64,000 nucleotides of DNA. Source: Bacillota bacterium. Its GTDB lineage: Bacteria; Bacillota; Clostridia; Acetivibrionales; JAEXSP01. Shown piece after piece: positions 9,296 through 17,879 of the stretch. The notes under the pieces were generated by a model, which saw nothing but the letters and a program-made list of their open reading frames with translations, had not been told where the DNA came from and did no database searches. The stretch spans positions 47,583 through 111,582 of the forward strand of contig JAEXSP010000026.1 in the NCBI GenBank assembly GCA_023453795.1, in the 5' to 3' direction. A program made the position numbers and the translations under genes. Each line of letters opens with the position of its first letter. Position 1 is the first letter of the stretch.

Positions 9296-9724
9296 ATGAT
9301 AAACACAATACTAATAACAGACGATAATGTGCTGGATAACGTTATTCTTAGAGATTATCTGTACAAGGAAAGGTTCAACGTCATATCTGCTCTTAACGGC
9401 CGGGAAGCTTTGGAAATGCTCGAAAGCCGGAATGTAGACCTGATCATCCTTGATCTTGTAATGCCCGTGCTCGATGGATACGGCTTTATGAAACAGTTCT
9501 CGAAAACGCGGCTTTACAAGGAAATACCCGTTATAGTGGCTTCAAGTCTCGATGACAGAGAAAACATAGAAAGAATTCTGGAATACGATATTTACGATTA
9601 TATAATCAAGCCGCTAGACCACTTCAACAGGCTTATACTTGTAAACAAAATAAAAAATGCCATTGAGATAAGAAAAATGAAACAAGAGCTAAATGAACTG
9701 AAAAAGCAGCCAAGTGCGGATTAA
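9296..9724 (+). CDS. Stand-alone response regulator receiver protein
   Basis: A 142-residue CheY-type receiver with no output domain. The acidic pair D9-D10, the phospho-acceptor D53 (ILDLVMP), the switch serine (S83 or S84, VASSLDD) and K105 (IIKPLD) are all present, so it should be phosphorylated by a histidine kinase. The C-terminal tail (about 118-140) is a short, lysine-rich, probably coiled-coil helix. GAGGGG precedes the ATG. It is divergent from pilM-like and convergent with the SLH gene; no kinase is adjacent, so the partner is unknown. The stop codon lies inside the terminator stem-loop. Confidence 0.9.
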   Translation: MINTILITDDNVLDNVILRDYLYKERFNVISALNGREALEMLESRNVDLIILDLVMPVLDGYGFMKQFSKTRLYKEIPVIVASSLDDRENIERILEYDIYDYIIKPLDHFNRLILVNKIKNAIEIRKMKQELNELKKQPSAD

Positions 9725-9746
9725 CACCCGCCTGGCTGCTTTTCTT
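9702..9746. terminator. Bidirectional terminator between receiver and SLH genes
   Basis: Perfect 11-bp stem (AAAAGCAGCCA / TGGCTGCTTTT) with T-rich tails on both strands. It overlaps the last codons of the receiver gene and can serve the convergent SLH gene too. Confidence 0.8.
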
Positions 9747-9779
9747 ACTTCTTCATGATTTATTCATTATTACCCTGTA

Positions 9780-12152
9780 CTATGGCTGTACAATAATAAC
9801 TTTAACCTTTGATGTGTTATATGGAGTTTCAAGGTAAACCGATATTTTGCCATAAGTCGTACCCGGCTGTATGTCATTAACTCCCTTTTGTGTGTAGACA
9901 TTATTGCTGTCTTTGTAATAAATCGCTATATCATTATCAAAAACATATACCGAGTTGTTAATTTTGATTCTTTTGGTGTCTATTGCCTGGATCGCAGCTG
10001 TTTCTACAACAGGATTCCTGACATCGTATGTGTAGTAAACTGAGTTATTCACAAGCCTGACTTTAATTACAGCTCCAAGATAGACATCCTTCATATATGT
10101 ATTGCAAGTGTACTCTTTATTATCGATAAGCAAGGTATACGTGTAGGAACTGGAGGAACCCGTTCCCTTTATAATAATTTGCTTGACTACACCCATGTAA
10201 TACCCTTCATTCAGTATATTATCGACAAACATTACATTGATGTCATCAAAAGACCCGTTCTTGTTGATAAATTTGATTTTACCGGAAGGAACCGTACCGT
10301 TGGGCATGTCACTCCAGTTAACCAGCTTGGCTACAGCATCGTTATTTCCGTCATTTGATATCAAGTCGAATATTTTTATGTTATCTGCTGCAAAGCCGGA
10401 ATCTATACGTCTTTCATCCCTGTCCAAGGTATAGCTCTTGTCAGTTGAATAATTGAATGCTTCTATAGCCACTGTTTCGTCATCAATGTAGTTAAACCTA
10501 ATCAACTTGCCCTTAATATCACCTTTTACCGCATTGAGTTCCTCTTCCTTCTTATAGGTTCCGACTGACCCGTCTGCCAGCAGCTTTTTTACATTATCCA
10601 GCTTATAGGTCTTGGTAGACCCATCAGCCAGAAGCATTTTTACATTATAGATCATTTTGCCCCTGTCTTCCAGATCGGTAGAAATTGTTGTTGTTGTATT
10701 CAGTACCACGGCATAGCTTGAATTGTCATAAGAGTCGGTATATACTATGTCAGCGACCTTTCCGTCACTGCCAAGCAGTAAGGTTACACTGTCCCCTACC
10801 TTAAAAGCTCCGGTTGCATTTCCTATCTTGCTGTAATTTAAATCTGCACTTAAATCATAGTTGGTATTATCTATCTGTATCGTCTTTGGAGAAAGCTTGT
10901 TGGGCAGTATATTCGTAATCTTGCCCTGTACGGTATTGTCAAGTACAAGAATATATCTGTTGTTGTTCCATATGTCTGAAACCTGGTATACCACATCACC
11001 GGTTTCAATCTGGGAAAAGCTTATCAACTGCCCGTTTTTATTAATATGAGGGTTATTTGAAAAGTCAATGCCGCCGATCTTATTTGCAGAAATATTTCCG
11101 TTGCTTGCCACCTCCGGCTTACTATAAACAGGATCTATGATAATCGCATACTCATAGCCCGTCCCGGATGTATTCTTAATGAATATGAAGGCTGTGTTGG
11201 TTTGTAGCATGCCCTTTATACTATCGTAGGCAATTTTCTCTCCCTGGTAATAATAAACCGTTTTATCCGGCAGATCCATTGTTTTATCCGTACCTTTAGC
11301 GCTGTATGTTATTGTTGTGTTTACTGCACTTTTAACAGTAATGTCCGCTTCAGTCCTTAGATTGTCCGTTGCATTGGTTATCGAGTCATCATCAATAACT
11401 ACTCTGTATTGTCCTCCCAGCTTTAGAGATACATCTGCTCCGGATACATAATAAATGCCTTTGTCTGTAAGAACCTGATTGCTTGATAATTTGCTTAAAA
11501 TTTTGGAGTTGGCTAATATTATACATTTTAGATATCTGCCAGTACTATCGGCAAATGTCTGATCTGTCGTTCCGGATTTCTTTACATTTGTATCCAACAG
11601 CCTGTCAATTATGAGTGCTGCGGCCCATCTGGGCAGTCCGTCATTATTTCCCAGGTTTATGCCGTCAACAATTCTAAGCATTTTCGCCTTATCTGTATAG
11701 TTTCTGGGCCATATGCCCGTAACATCCTGATCAGTGTAGCCAAGCGCCCTTACTGCCGCTGTACATGCCTGAGCAAATGTAACTTTGTCCCTAGGGTGGA
11801 ACTTACCGTCAGCCATTCCTGAAAGATAGCCCTTGCTTACAGCGAAATTAATATACCCACTGTAAGTATCAGTCTTTTTTACATCTGAAAAAGATGTGGT
11901 GCCCGCAAGAGCTTTTGCCGAATCATTAAGCCCAGCGGCAGTAATAAGGACTTTTGCAAATTCTTCCCTTGTAACAACAGTATTTGGTTTAAATACCCCT
12001 TTGGATATTTCACTCATTATTCCAAGCTGAACTACGTTATTAACTGCAGCTTTATAAATGCTGTCCATCGGTAAATCCGTAGGTTTCGCAAATGCGCCAA
12101 GCGGTGTTGCCAGTATTATCATTGCCAGAATAACGGATATGTACTTTTTCAT
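9780..12152 (-). CDS. S-layer homology (SLH) domain surface protein
   Basis: A 790-residue exported protein held on the cell wall by SLH domains. A signal peptide (about residues 1-22, ending GAFA) is followed by two clear SLH repeats: FKPNTVVTREEFAKVLI at about 52-70 and DGKFHPRDKVTFAQACTAAV at about 115-135. A weaker third ends near WAAALIIDRLLD. SLH trios bind pyruvylated wall polymer. The remaining 600 residues are beta-rich (repeated YVLD/KVIV-like strands) and match nothing I recognise; they look like a stack of small beta domains. GGAGG precedes the ATG. It starts 50 bases after the MacB-like permease gene and is probably the last gene of that operon. Confidence 0.85.
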   Translation of the reverse strand: MKKYISVILAMIILATPLGAFAKPTDLPMDSIYKAAVNNVVQLGIMSEISKGVFKPNTVVTREEFAKVLITAAGLNDSAKALAGTTSFSDVKKTDTYSGYINFAVSKGYLSGMADGKFHPRDKVTFAQACTAAVRALGYTDQDVTGIWPRNYTDKAKMLRIVDGINLGNNDGLPRWAAALIIDRLLDTNVKKSGTTDQTFADSTGRYLKCIILANSKILSKLSSNQVLTDKGIYYVSGADVSLKLGGQYRVVIDDDSITNATDNLRTEADITVKSAVNTTITYSAKGTDKTMDLPDKTVYYYQGEKIAYDSIKGMLQTNTAFIFIKNTSGTGYEYAIIIDPVYSKPEVASNGNISANKIGGIDFSNNPHINKNGQLISFSQIETGDVVYQVSDIWNNNRYILVLDNTVQGKITNILPNKLSPKTIQIDNTNYDLSADLNYSKIGNATGAFKVGDSVTLLLGSDGKVADIVYTDSYDNSSYAVVLNTTTTISTDLEDRGKMIYNVKMLLADGSTKTYKLDNVKKLLADGSVGTYKKEEELNAVKGDIKGKLIRFNYIDDETVAIEAFNYSTDKSYTLDRDERRIDSGFAADNIKIFDLISNDGNNDAVAKLVNWSDMPNGTVPSGKIKFINKNGSFDDINVMFVDNILNEGYYMGVVKQIIIKGTGSSSSYTYTLLIDNKEYTCNTYMKDVYLGAVIKVRLVNNSVYYTYDVRNPVVETAAIQAIDTKRIKINNSVYVFDNDIAIYYKDSNNVYTQKGVNDIQPGTTYGKISVYLETPYNTSKVKVIIVQP

Positions 12153-12202
12153 TTAAACGGCCTCCATCCTTTTCCATAATGTTATTGAAACAAATATAAA
12201 TT

Positions 12203-13381
12203 CTACTCAAATCTCAATGCCTCTATAGGATTAAGCTTTGAAGCCTTATAGGCGGGAAACATTCCGAATATTACGCCTACCCCAAGCGAAATCCCCATAG
12301 AAAGAAGCATCCATGGAACTGAATATACGGCAGGAACAATATTTAAGCCTCCTATGACAAACCGTATTATCAGTACCCCCAGCCCTACTCCCATTAGTCC
12401 TCCCATACCGGTGACAACAATCGCCTCTATTAAAAATTGAATAAGTATATTTCGCCTTTTTGCACCAATCGCTTTTCGTATTCCTATTTCCCTTGTTCGC
12501 TCCGTAACGGATACAAGCATTATATTCATAATCCCAATGCCGCCTACTACAAGTGAAATAGTCGCTATTCCGCCCAATACTGCCATCAGGATTCCTGTTA
12601 CATTGCCCAAGGTCGAAAGAGCCTGTTCCGAACTCATAACGCTGAAAGAATCTGCGTTACCGTATATTCCGGTAAGGTAAGTTGTTATTCGGGTTATTAC
12701 CCTGCTTACCGCCTCAGGGGTAGATGTTTTGGCAGAAAAATTGCTTATGGTTGTTGTTTTCGTCAACCTTTGAGCAACAGTAATCGGTATTATTACTCTG
12801 TCATCATCTGACCCTGTCTGTGCATTTGCTGTTTGTTCAAGCACCCCTATTACTGTGAATATCTGACCATTTATTTTTATTTTCTGATTCAGCGGACTTC
12901 CACCTTTAAAGAGGTCATTTACAACCGCAGTTCCAAGCAAAGCCACCTTTTGCCTGTATTTTGAATCAAAGGACATCAGAAACCTGCCGCTTTGTACATG
13001 TACATTCCTTACCGCCTCAAAGTCCTCATCAGTACCGACAATAGAAGTGCTCCTGCTTTTTGTCCCGGCCTTGACCGTACTGCTCCCTGTAATCTGGGGA
13101 CATAGTGAAGCTATTTCATTTTTCGTGTCCTGGGCAAATTTCTTCATTTGATCATAGGTTACGTGCCTGTTGCTGCCCCTTCCCCTGATGCTTATTGTAA
13201 CAAGGTTAGTTCCCATACCCTGTATCTGGTCGGTTATGCTCTTCGTACTCCCCTTAGCAAATGCAACTGCGGCAATAACGGCACCAACACCTATTATTAC
13301 ACCCAGCATGGTAAGAAAAGCACGCACTTTATTGCTCAATATACTTTTTATTGCCATCCTGAAAGCCTGTACAAAACCCAA
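12203..13381 (-). CDS. MacB/FtsX-type ABC transporter permease
   Basis: Membrane half of a MacAB-like exporter. The N-terminal segment (LTMLGVIIGVGAVIAAVAF) is followed by a large extracellular MacB-PCD domain (about 45-240) and three C-terminal membrane helices, with the FtsX signature GGIGIMNIMLVSVTERTREIGIRKAIGA. At 392 residues it is the family size. The start is a TTG at 13381 whose GGGAGG site is at good distance and overlaps the end of the ATPase gene, so the two are translationally coupled. Such systems act by mechanotransmission and export antibiotics, peptides or lipoproteins; the cargo here is not known. Confidence 0.9.
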   Translation of the reverse strand: MGFVQAFRMAIKSILSNKVRAFLTMLGVIIGVGAVIAAVAFAKGSTKSITDQIQGMGTNLVTISIRGRGSNRHVTYDQMKKFAQDTKNEIASLCPQITGSSTVKAGTKSRSTSIVGTDEDFEAVRNVHVQSGRFLMSFDSKYRQKVALLGTAVVNDLFKGGSPLNQKIKINGQIFTVIGVLEQTANAQTGSDDDRVIIPITVAQRLTKTTTISNFSAKTSTPEAVSRVITRITTYLTGIYGNADSFSVMSSEQALSTLGNVTGILMAVLGGIATISLVVGGIGIMNIMLVSVTERTREIGIRKAIGAKRRNILIQFLIEAIVVTGMGGLMGVGLGVLIIRFVIGGLNIVPAVYSVPWMLLSMGISLGVGVIFGMFPAYKASKLNPIEALRFE

Positions 13382-14059
13382 TCAGCACACCTCCCTGTCT
13401 TCAACAATTCTTCCGTCCTGAATGCGGATGGTTCTTCCGGCCTGTTCCGCTATATTATTATCATGTGTTATGAGAATAATAGTATTACCGTCTGTATGCA
13501 GCTGCTTCAAGATGTTCATGATCTCTATTCCCGACTTGGAATCAAGGTTTCCCGTCGGTTCATCTGCAAGAATCATAGGGGGTTTGCTTGCCAAGGCTCT
13601 TGCGATTGCAACTCGCTGCTGCTGCCCGCCTGATAATTCATTAGGTCTGTGGTGTATTCTATCTCCCAACCCCACACTTTCCAATGCTTCCTTGCATCTT
13701 CTATGCCTTTCTCTGGCACCAAGGCCCTGATAAATCAGCGGCAGCTCAACATTCTCCATCGCCGTCAGCTTCTGAAGCAAATTAAAGCCCTGAAATATAA
13801 ACCCGATCTTATGATTCCTTATTTCCGCCAATTGGTTGTCATTCATTTTACTGACTTCTTTTCCGTCAAGATAATAGGTACCTGATGTTGGAGCATCAAG
13901 GCACCCCAGCACATTCATAAGTGTGGATTTTCCTGAACCGGAAGGACCGATTATCGCAACAAATTCATGTGTTTTAATATGAAGGTCGACACCGTTCAAA
14001 GCGTTTATGCAGTTATCACCCATTTTATATATCTTGTAAACATTTGATATCCTAATCAT
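13382..14059 (-). CDS. MacB/LolD-type ABC transporter ATP-binding protein
   Basis: Energises the adjacent permease. Walker A is GPSGSGKST (about residues 38-46), the signature motif LSGGQQQRVAIARAL and Walker B ILADEPTGNLD are complete, with the H-loop in LITHD. At 225 residues it is a stand-alone nucleotide-binding subunit of the LolD/MacB group. It follows the adaptor gene by about 40 bases and abuts the permease gene, making an adaptor-ATPase-permease operon. Confidence 0.95.
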   Translation of the reverse strand: MIRISNVYKIYKMGDNCINALNGVDLHIKTHEFVAIIGPSGSGKSTLMNVLGCLDAPTSGTYYLDGKEVSKMNDNQLAEIRNHKIGFIFQGFNLLQKLTAMENVELPLIYQGLGARERHRRCKEALESVGLGDRIHHRPNELSGGQQQRVAIARALASKPPMILADEPTGNLDSKSGIEIMNILKQLHTDGNTIILITHDNNIAEQAGRTIRIQDGRIVEDREVC

Positions 14060-14098
14060 TTCAGTACCCCCTGAAAGGAGAATTTACACTTTCTGCTG

Positions 14099-16195
14099 TC
14101 AATTGCTCCTGTTTCTATTACTGCTTCCGCTTCTTCCGGGGAATCCGCCTCCGCCGCTAAAGCCTCCGCCGCTAAAGCCCCCGCCGAAGCCGCCTCCACC
14201 TCCGCTCAAGCCTCCAAGCATCATTCCGCCGGCATTGTTTCCGTTATTTTTACTGCTTGAGGTTGTAACTACAGGTAATGCTACCTGATCACCCTCATTG
14301 AGTCCGCTTTTTATTTCAATGTAATTTTCATTGTTAATGCCCACTTCTACGAATTTCATAACAGTCTCCGAATCACCGCTGTTTCCGTTCATGGATCTCA
14401 TTCTATTTGAAGGCCCATTTCCGCTGTTTCTATCATACCCGCCGTTTCCGCCGTTTCTGCCATACCCGCTGTACCCGTTTCCGTTTCCACTTGGAGGTCC
14501 ATAGTTCCCCCTGTTTTTGTCGTTTTGATTGCTGTCATTGTTATCTGAGTTTCGGTTGTTACCTGAATATCCATTGTCATTATTTCCCGACCTGCCCGAA
14601 GGATTTCGAGAGTCAGCGGTTTGGCCGGAGGATTGATCCGCAGTCCCTCCATTCTTATTGGAATTACTTCCGCCTTGATTTGGCATATCGGGCATCTGTC
14701 CATTAAAATTGCCGGGTCCATATTCTCCCGAACCACCTTGTCCGGCACCGTTTCCCGTTACATTGGATTTAAGAAGGACATAGCTTCTATCTCCCATGGT
14801 GTGTATCGCTTGCAGAGGCACATAAAGGACATCCTTTTTCTGATTGACTAATATTTCGGCATTTGCATTCATGCCTACCTTTAGGTTCTTGCTGTCATTT
14901 ATTTTGATTGTAACAGGATATGTAGTTACGCCATTTGAAGGGGTACCTTCCAGAGCAATTTCAGAAACCACACCCGAAAGCGGAGCAGCGGTTGTTTCTG
15001 TTAAAGCGTCAACTGAAATACTTGCCGTCTGTCCGGTTTTGATCTTTGCAATGTCCAATTCATCGACTGAAATTTCGAACTGCATATGATTGCTGTCCGA
15101 TACAGTCGCAAGCGTTTCACCGGACTTTACAACAGTCCCGGCTGTTGCAGTTTGAGATACTATAACCCCGTCAATATCAGAATAAATCCTGCAATTGCCA
15201 ACCTGCTTGTTAGCCTGATTAAGCTGGGATTGAAGGTCTTTAAGCTTCAGATTTGTGGTTTGCAGGCTCATCGCCAGATCGTCATTTGCAATTTTCATTA
15301 ATTCCGTTCCGCTTTTTATATATTGATTTTCTATTACGTTTAATTTTTCAATGGTTCCGTTTACATCACTTTTCACTACTGTACTTTTTACATATTCAAA
15401 AGTACCGACATCCGAACTTGTTATTGTACCGGCACTAGTGTTCAATTCGGCTCCGGCTTTCATGCCATTCATCAAAATACCTGATTTCTTAATAGTTATT
15501 TCAACATTAAACTGCTGTGCCCCGGTTGCACTCGAATAACCGTTGCTGCTGACAGCTGTCACTGTACCTTCTATGGCCTGCATAACATTTTGGAGGTAAA
15601 CATCAGCTTTCATGCCTGTTTTAATTTCATTTGCATCAATACCGTTGAACGGAACAGTCATCTTTAGCTTGGATTGATCTGTTATAGTCAATATCGGAGA
15701 ACTCTTTTGCAGGTTATCTCCTTCACTGACGTTGATATTTGAAACGACTCCTGAAAAAGGGGCAACGACTTTAAGACCATTAAGGCTTTTATTATTGTTA
15801 TTTTGAGTGAGCTTCGTCTGTTCTATCTGATTCTTTATGTTTTCTACATTGAGCATAGCATCTGAATCATCAAGTTCATACATCAGATCACCTTTTTTTA
15901 CCTTATCACCTTGCTTAAAGAATACTTTGGTTACAGTTCCATTTACTTTCGGTGTAATATTCAGGCTGTTTGCCGTTTCAATAGGGCCTGATCCCGAAAC
16001 GGTCACACTTATATCACCTTTTCTAACCGTTGCAAATTGTAAGGCTGCCGATGTTTTGGATGTAGACAGAAGCTTCTGGAAGTAGAATATGTAAGCTGCA
16101 CCTAATGCTGCAATTAGAACAACTGCGATAATTATGTATTTGATTCTAATTTTTTTCAAAACGCCCAGCAAACCGTGTAATATCTTCTTTACCAA
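14099..16195 (-). CDS. MacA-like efflux adaptor with Gly/Asn-rich insert and tail
   Basis: Periplasmic-adaptor-type (HlyD/MacA) protein that links the MacB-like pump to the outside. One membrane anchor (about residues 18-40) precedes two lipoyl/beta-barrel hairpin units (about 55-260 and 265-480), including GDKVKKGDLMYELDD and coiled-coil helices (TNLKLKDLQSQLNQANKQ). Residues about 480-615 are an unusual low-complexity insert rich in Gly, Asn, Ser and Asp. A short MacA-like segment (VEVGINNENYIEIKSGLNEGDQVALP) then leads into a Gly-rich tail with Gly-Gly-Phe repeats. At 698 residues it is far longer than the usual 380-450. GAGGGGG precedes the ATG. A single-membrane bacterium has no outer-membrane partner, so the disordered parts may reach through the wall. 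Confidence 0.88.
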   Translation of the reverse strand: MVKKILHGLLGVLKKIRIKYIIIAVVLIAALGAAYIFYFQKLLSTSKTSAALQFATVRKGDISVTVSGSGPIETANSLNITPKVNGTVTKVFFKQGDKVKKGDLMYELDDSDAMLNVENIKNQIEQTKLTQNNNNKSLNGLKVVAPFSGVVSNINVSEGDNLQKSSPILTITDQSKLKMTVPFNGIDANEIKTGMKADVYLQNVMQAIEGTVTAVSSNGYSSATGAQQFNVEITIKKSGILMNGMKAGAELNTSAGTITSSDVGTFEYVKSTVVKSDVNGTIEKLNVIENQYIKSGTELMKIANDDLAMSLQTTNLKLKDLQSQLNQANKQVGNCRIYSDIDGVIVSQTATAGTVVKSGETLATVSDSNHMQFEISVDELDIAKIKTGQTASISVDALTETTAAPLSGVVSEIALEGTPSNGVTTYPVTIKINDSKNLKVGMNANAEILVNQKKDVLYVPLQAIHTMGDRSYVLLKSNVTGNGAGQGGSGEYGPGNFNGQMPDMPNQGGSNSNKNGGTADQSSGQTADSRNPSGRSGNNDNGYSGNNRNSDNNDSNQNDKNRGNYGPPSGNGNGYSGYGRNGGNGGYDRNSGNGPSNRMRSMNGNSGDSETVMKFVEVGINNENYIEIKSGLNEGDQVALPVVTTSSSKNNGNNAGGMMLGGLSGGGGGFGGGFSGGGFSGGGGFPGRSGSSNRNRSN

Positions 16196-16404
16196 TGTTG
16201 TTACCCCCTCTTTATGAATTGCATAATTGCCATGCTAAAATTCTATCTGATGAATATATCCATCAGGTGATAATTGTATTAACAAATTGTGAACAAATAG
16301 ACAGGAGTAGAGAACATCGGCATTATTACCATAATAAAATAAGATTAAAAGCCAAAGGAAATGAAAACACTATTCTTGACTTAATTTTGTAGGGAGGTTG
16401 TTGC

Positions 16405-16572
16405 ATGAAAGTTCGAGAAGGTACGGTACCGACAGTCCTTGGAACAGTAGTAACTGCAACCGGGCTCGCATTGCGGCCTGTCTCACGTTCAGTTTCATGG
16501 GGAGTGACCGGATTTGGCCTGGCTCATATCGTCCTCGGAGCAATTGACTTGGTTGAACACCGTAAAAAGTAA
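16405..16572 (+). CDS. Small conserved-looking protein, 55 residues
   Basis: A short gene with a strong GGAGG site seven bases before the ATG. The protein is compact and hydrophobic with glycine-rich turns (VREGTVPTVLGTVVTATGL, then GFGLAHIVLGAIDLVEHRKK), a probable two-helix membrane-associated hairpin with a basic end. I recall similar small proteins in Clostridia, some carrying an unsupported asparagine-synthase label; no such catalytic domain could fit here. Function unknown. It is divergent from the MacA-like gene and convergent with the HD-domain gene. The 209 bases upstream hold no other supported gene. Confidence 0.7.
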   Translation: MKVREGTVPTVLGTVVTATGLALRPVSRSVSWGVTGFGLAHIVLGAIDLVEHRKK

Positions 16573-16642
16573 AGTTATTGAGGCTGTGCGGTTATGTTAA
16601 GTACAGCCTCGATATAATCAAACTATATAAGTTGAAAATAAT

Positions 16643-17140
16643 TTATGTATTTAATGTTTCTTGTGCAAGCTTTTTACCTGTTGGAGTCTTAAAATTTTTG
16701 TCGATAACGGACTTAATATTCGGCCCAAAACATTCTACACCTTCATCCTGGATATTAACCAGCATATCGGCTTCCCAGATAATCTGAAAGTCTTTTCCGT
16801 CGTTTTTTGACCACGTGTGGTGACCACCGATTATATAACATACCCTTTCCACGATCTCACTATCAAGCCTCAGTGCTTCCAGAATTGCTTTTGCAATAGG
16901 AGGGCCCTCTATTTCCTGATAGCGGCCCGAATTGGAATTGTATTTCCTTTCAGCCTCATGTATGCCGATATCATGCAGGATAGCTGTCAGTATTACGACT
17001 TCGGCTTCACTGCCTGTCATTTTTTCTCCTGAAAGGATTTCTTCAGCATAGTTTAAAACCTTTAGAGCATGCTCTATTCTTTTCTCGTCTGTTCCGAAAA
17101 TGTCCTTCATTTTTTCAATTGCGGGTTCCTTAAGATTCAT
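16643..17140 (-). CDS. HD-domain phosphohydrolase
   Basis: A 165-residue metal-dependent phosphohydrolase of the HD superfamily. The ligand residues are visible: H24 (RIEHALKV), the HD doublet H56-D57 (AILHDIGI), HH near 107 (IIGGHHTW) and D125 (WEADMLVN). Substrates in this superfamily range from nucleotides to cyclic dinucleotides, and this short form cannot be assigned one. Three Met codons lie at the start; the third (17140) has AAAGGA nine bases upstream, whereas the first is too close to it. It stands alone, downstream of the murA remnant on the same strand. Confidence 0.85.
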   Translation of the reverse strand: MNLKEPAIEKMKDIFGTDEKRIEHALKVLNYAEEILSGEKMTGSEAEVVILTAILHDIGIHEAERKYNSNSGRYQEIEGPPIAKAILEALRLDSEIVERVCYIIGGHHTWSKNDGKDFQIIWEADMLVNIQDEGVECFGPNIKSVIDKNFKTPTGKKLAQETLNT

Positions 17141-17203
17141 TTGCATCATTCCTTTTGCATTGTAAATTGGCTGAATTGCCCATCCAATGAATGTTGGCAG
17201 GTA

Positions 17204-17302
17204 TTAATCACTTAATGATTTTCCATCAACTGCTGCACATTGCAAAGTTCCTTTAATATGATTAATAATATCAACAAATTCCCATATAGTCAAAAATAGT
17301 TA
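17204..17302 (-). pseudogene. Possible transposase remnant downstream of broken murA
   Basis: Just after the murA fragment stops, the minus strand reads WEFVDIINHIKG and then AAVDGKSLSD before a stop. In an overlapping frame, MGTIAVTIFDYMGI can be read. Both resemble pieces of ISAs1-like (DDE) transposases, whose N-terminal region contains an (I/V)AIDGK segment; the stretch between the two would be missing. The match is short and from memory, so this is tentative. If right, it explains how murA was broken. Confidence 0.3.
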
Positions 17303-17305
17303 CTG

Positions 17306-17674
17306 CTATTGTGCCCATATACTTATGTACCCACCCGGGTAGCTAATAGTAACTTTTTTACATCGGGCCAGAATGGGCCCCATGAAAATGATTGATGATC
17401 TCATTCCTGCTGCCAGATCTTCCGGCACAACGCTATCGTTCATAGTTGACGAATCCACTATGACAGTATTTTTTTCTACCATAACCTTGCAATTAAGTTT
17501 TCTTAATATGTCAATCATGATCCGAACATCATTCAGATCAGGGCAATTCTTAATCACACTGACTCCGCTATTTAAAACAGTTGCAGCCAGGATAGGTAAA
17601 ACAGCATTTTTAGAACCTTCAACAGCTATTTCTCCCTTTAATTTTTGCCCACCGACTATGACAATTTTGCTCAT
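17306..17674 (-). pseudogene. murA: murA fragment, cut at the catalytic cysteine position
   Basis: The first 115 or so residues of UDP-N-acetylglucosamine 1-carboxyvinyltransferase (family about 420). It begins KLKGEIAVEGSKNAVLPILAA, with the Lys and Asn that contact UDP-GlcNAc, and carries AAGMRSSIIFMGPILARCKK. It reads as MurA up to SYPGG, where the next residue should be the catalytic Cys; instead it continues YISIWAQ and stops. The fragment cannot be active. It keeps a ribosome site (GGGGGTG) and undamaged codons, so the loss may be recent. Its place after murG fits a former member of the dcw cluster. An intact murA must exist elsewhere. Confidence 0.88.
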
Positions 17675-17805
17675 AAAGACACCCCCAAGTAAAAATGCGG
17701 TGGAAAAATGGGTCTGAAAAAAAACGGGTTAAAGTATAACTTTACTTAAACCGGCATTCAAACCTACATTATCATTTTATGCATAGGGGAAAAAAGTGTG
17801 AAAAT

Positions 17806-17838
17806 AAAATCGAGAGGACATCGAGTCCTCTCGATTTT
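17806..17838. terminator. Strong terminator after murG
   Basis: Perfect 14-bp stem (AAAATCGAGAGGAC / GTCCTCTCGATTTT) with a 5-base loop, followed on the minus strand by TATTTTCACACTTTTTT. It closes the dcw operon and cuts off the murA fragment. Confidence 0.85.
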
Positions 17839-17879
17839 GAACACATGCTTTGGCATGTTTCACTAATAAAAAAAGGAGC

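Noticed and set aside
14103..14288. Proline-rich plus-strand frame
   Set aside because: Complement of the Gly-rich tail of the MacA-like adaptor.
14398..14748. Minus-strand Met/Thr-rich frame of 116 codons
   Set aside because: Out-of-frame reading of the Gly/Asn-rich insert; compositionally biased.
16195..16392. 65-codon plus-strand frame upstream of the small protein gene
   Set aside because: No ribosome site, no recognisable features, overlaps the MacA-like start region.
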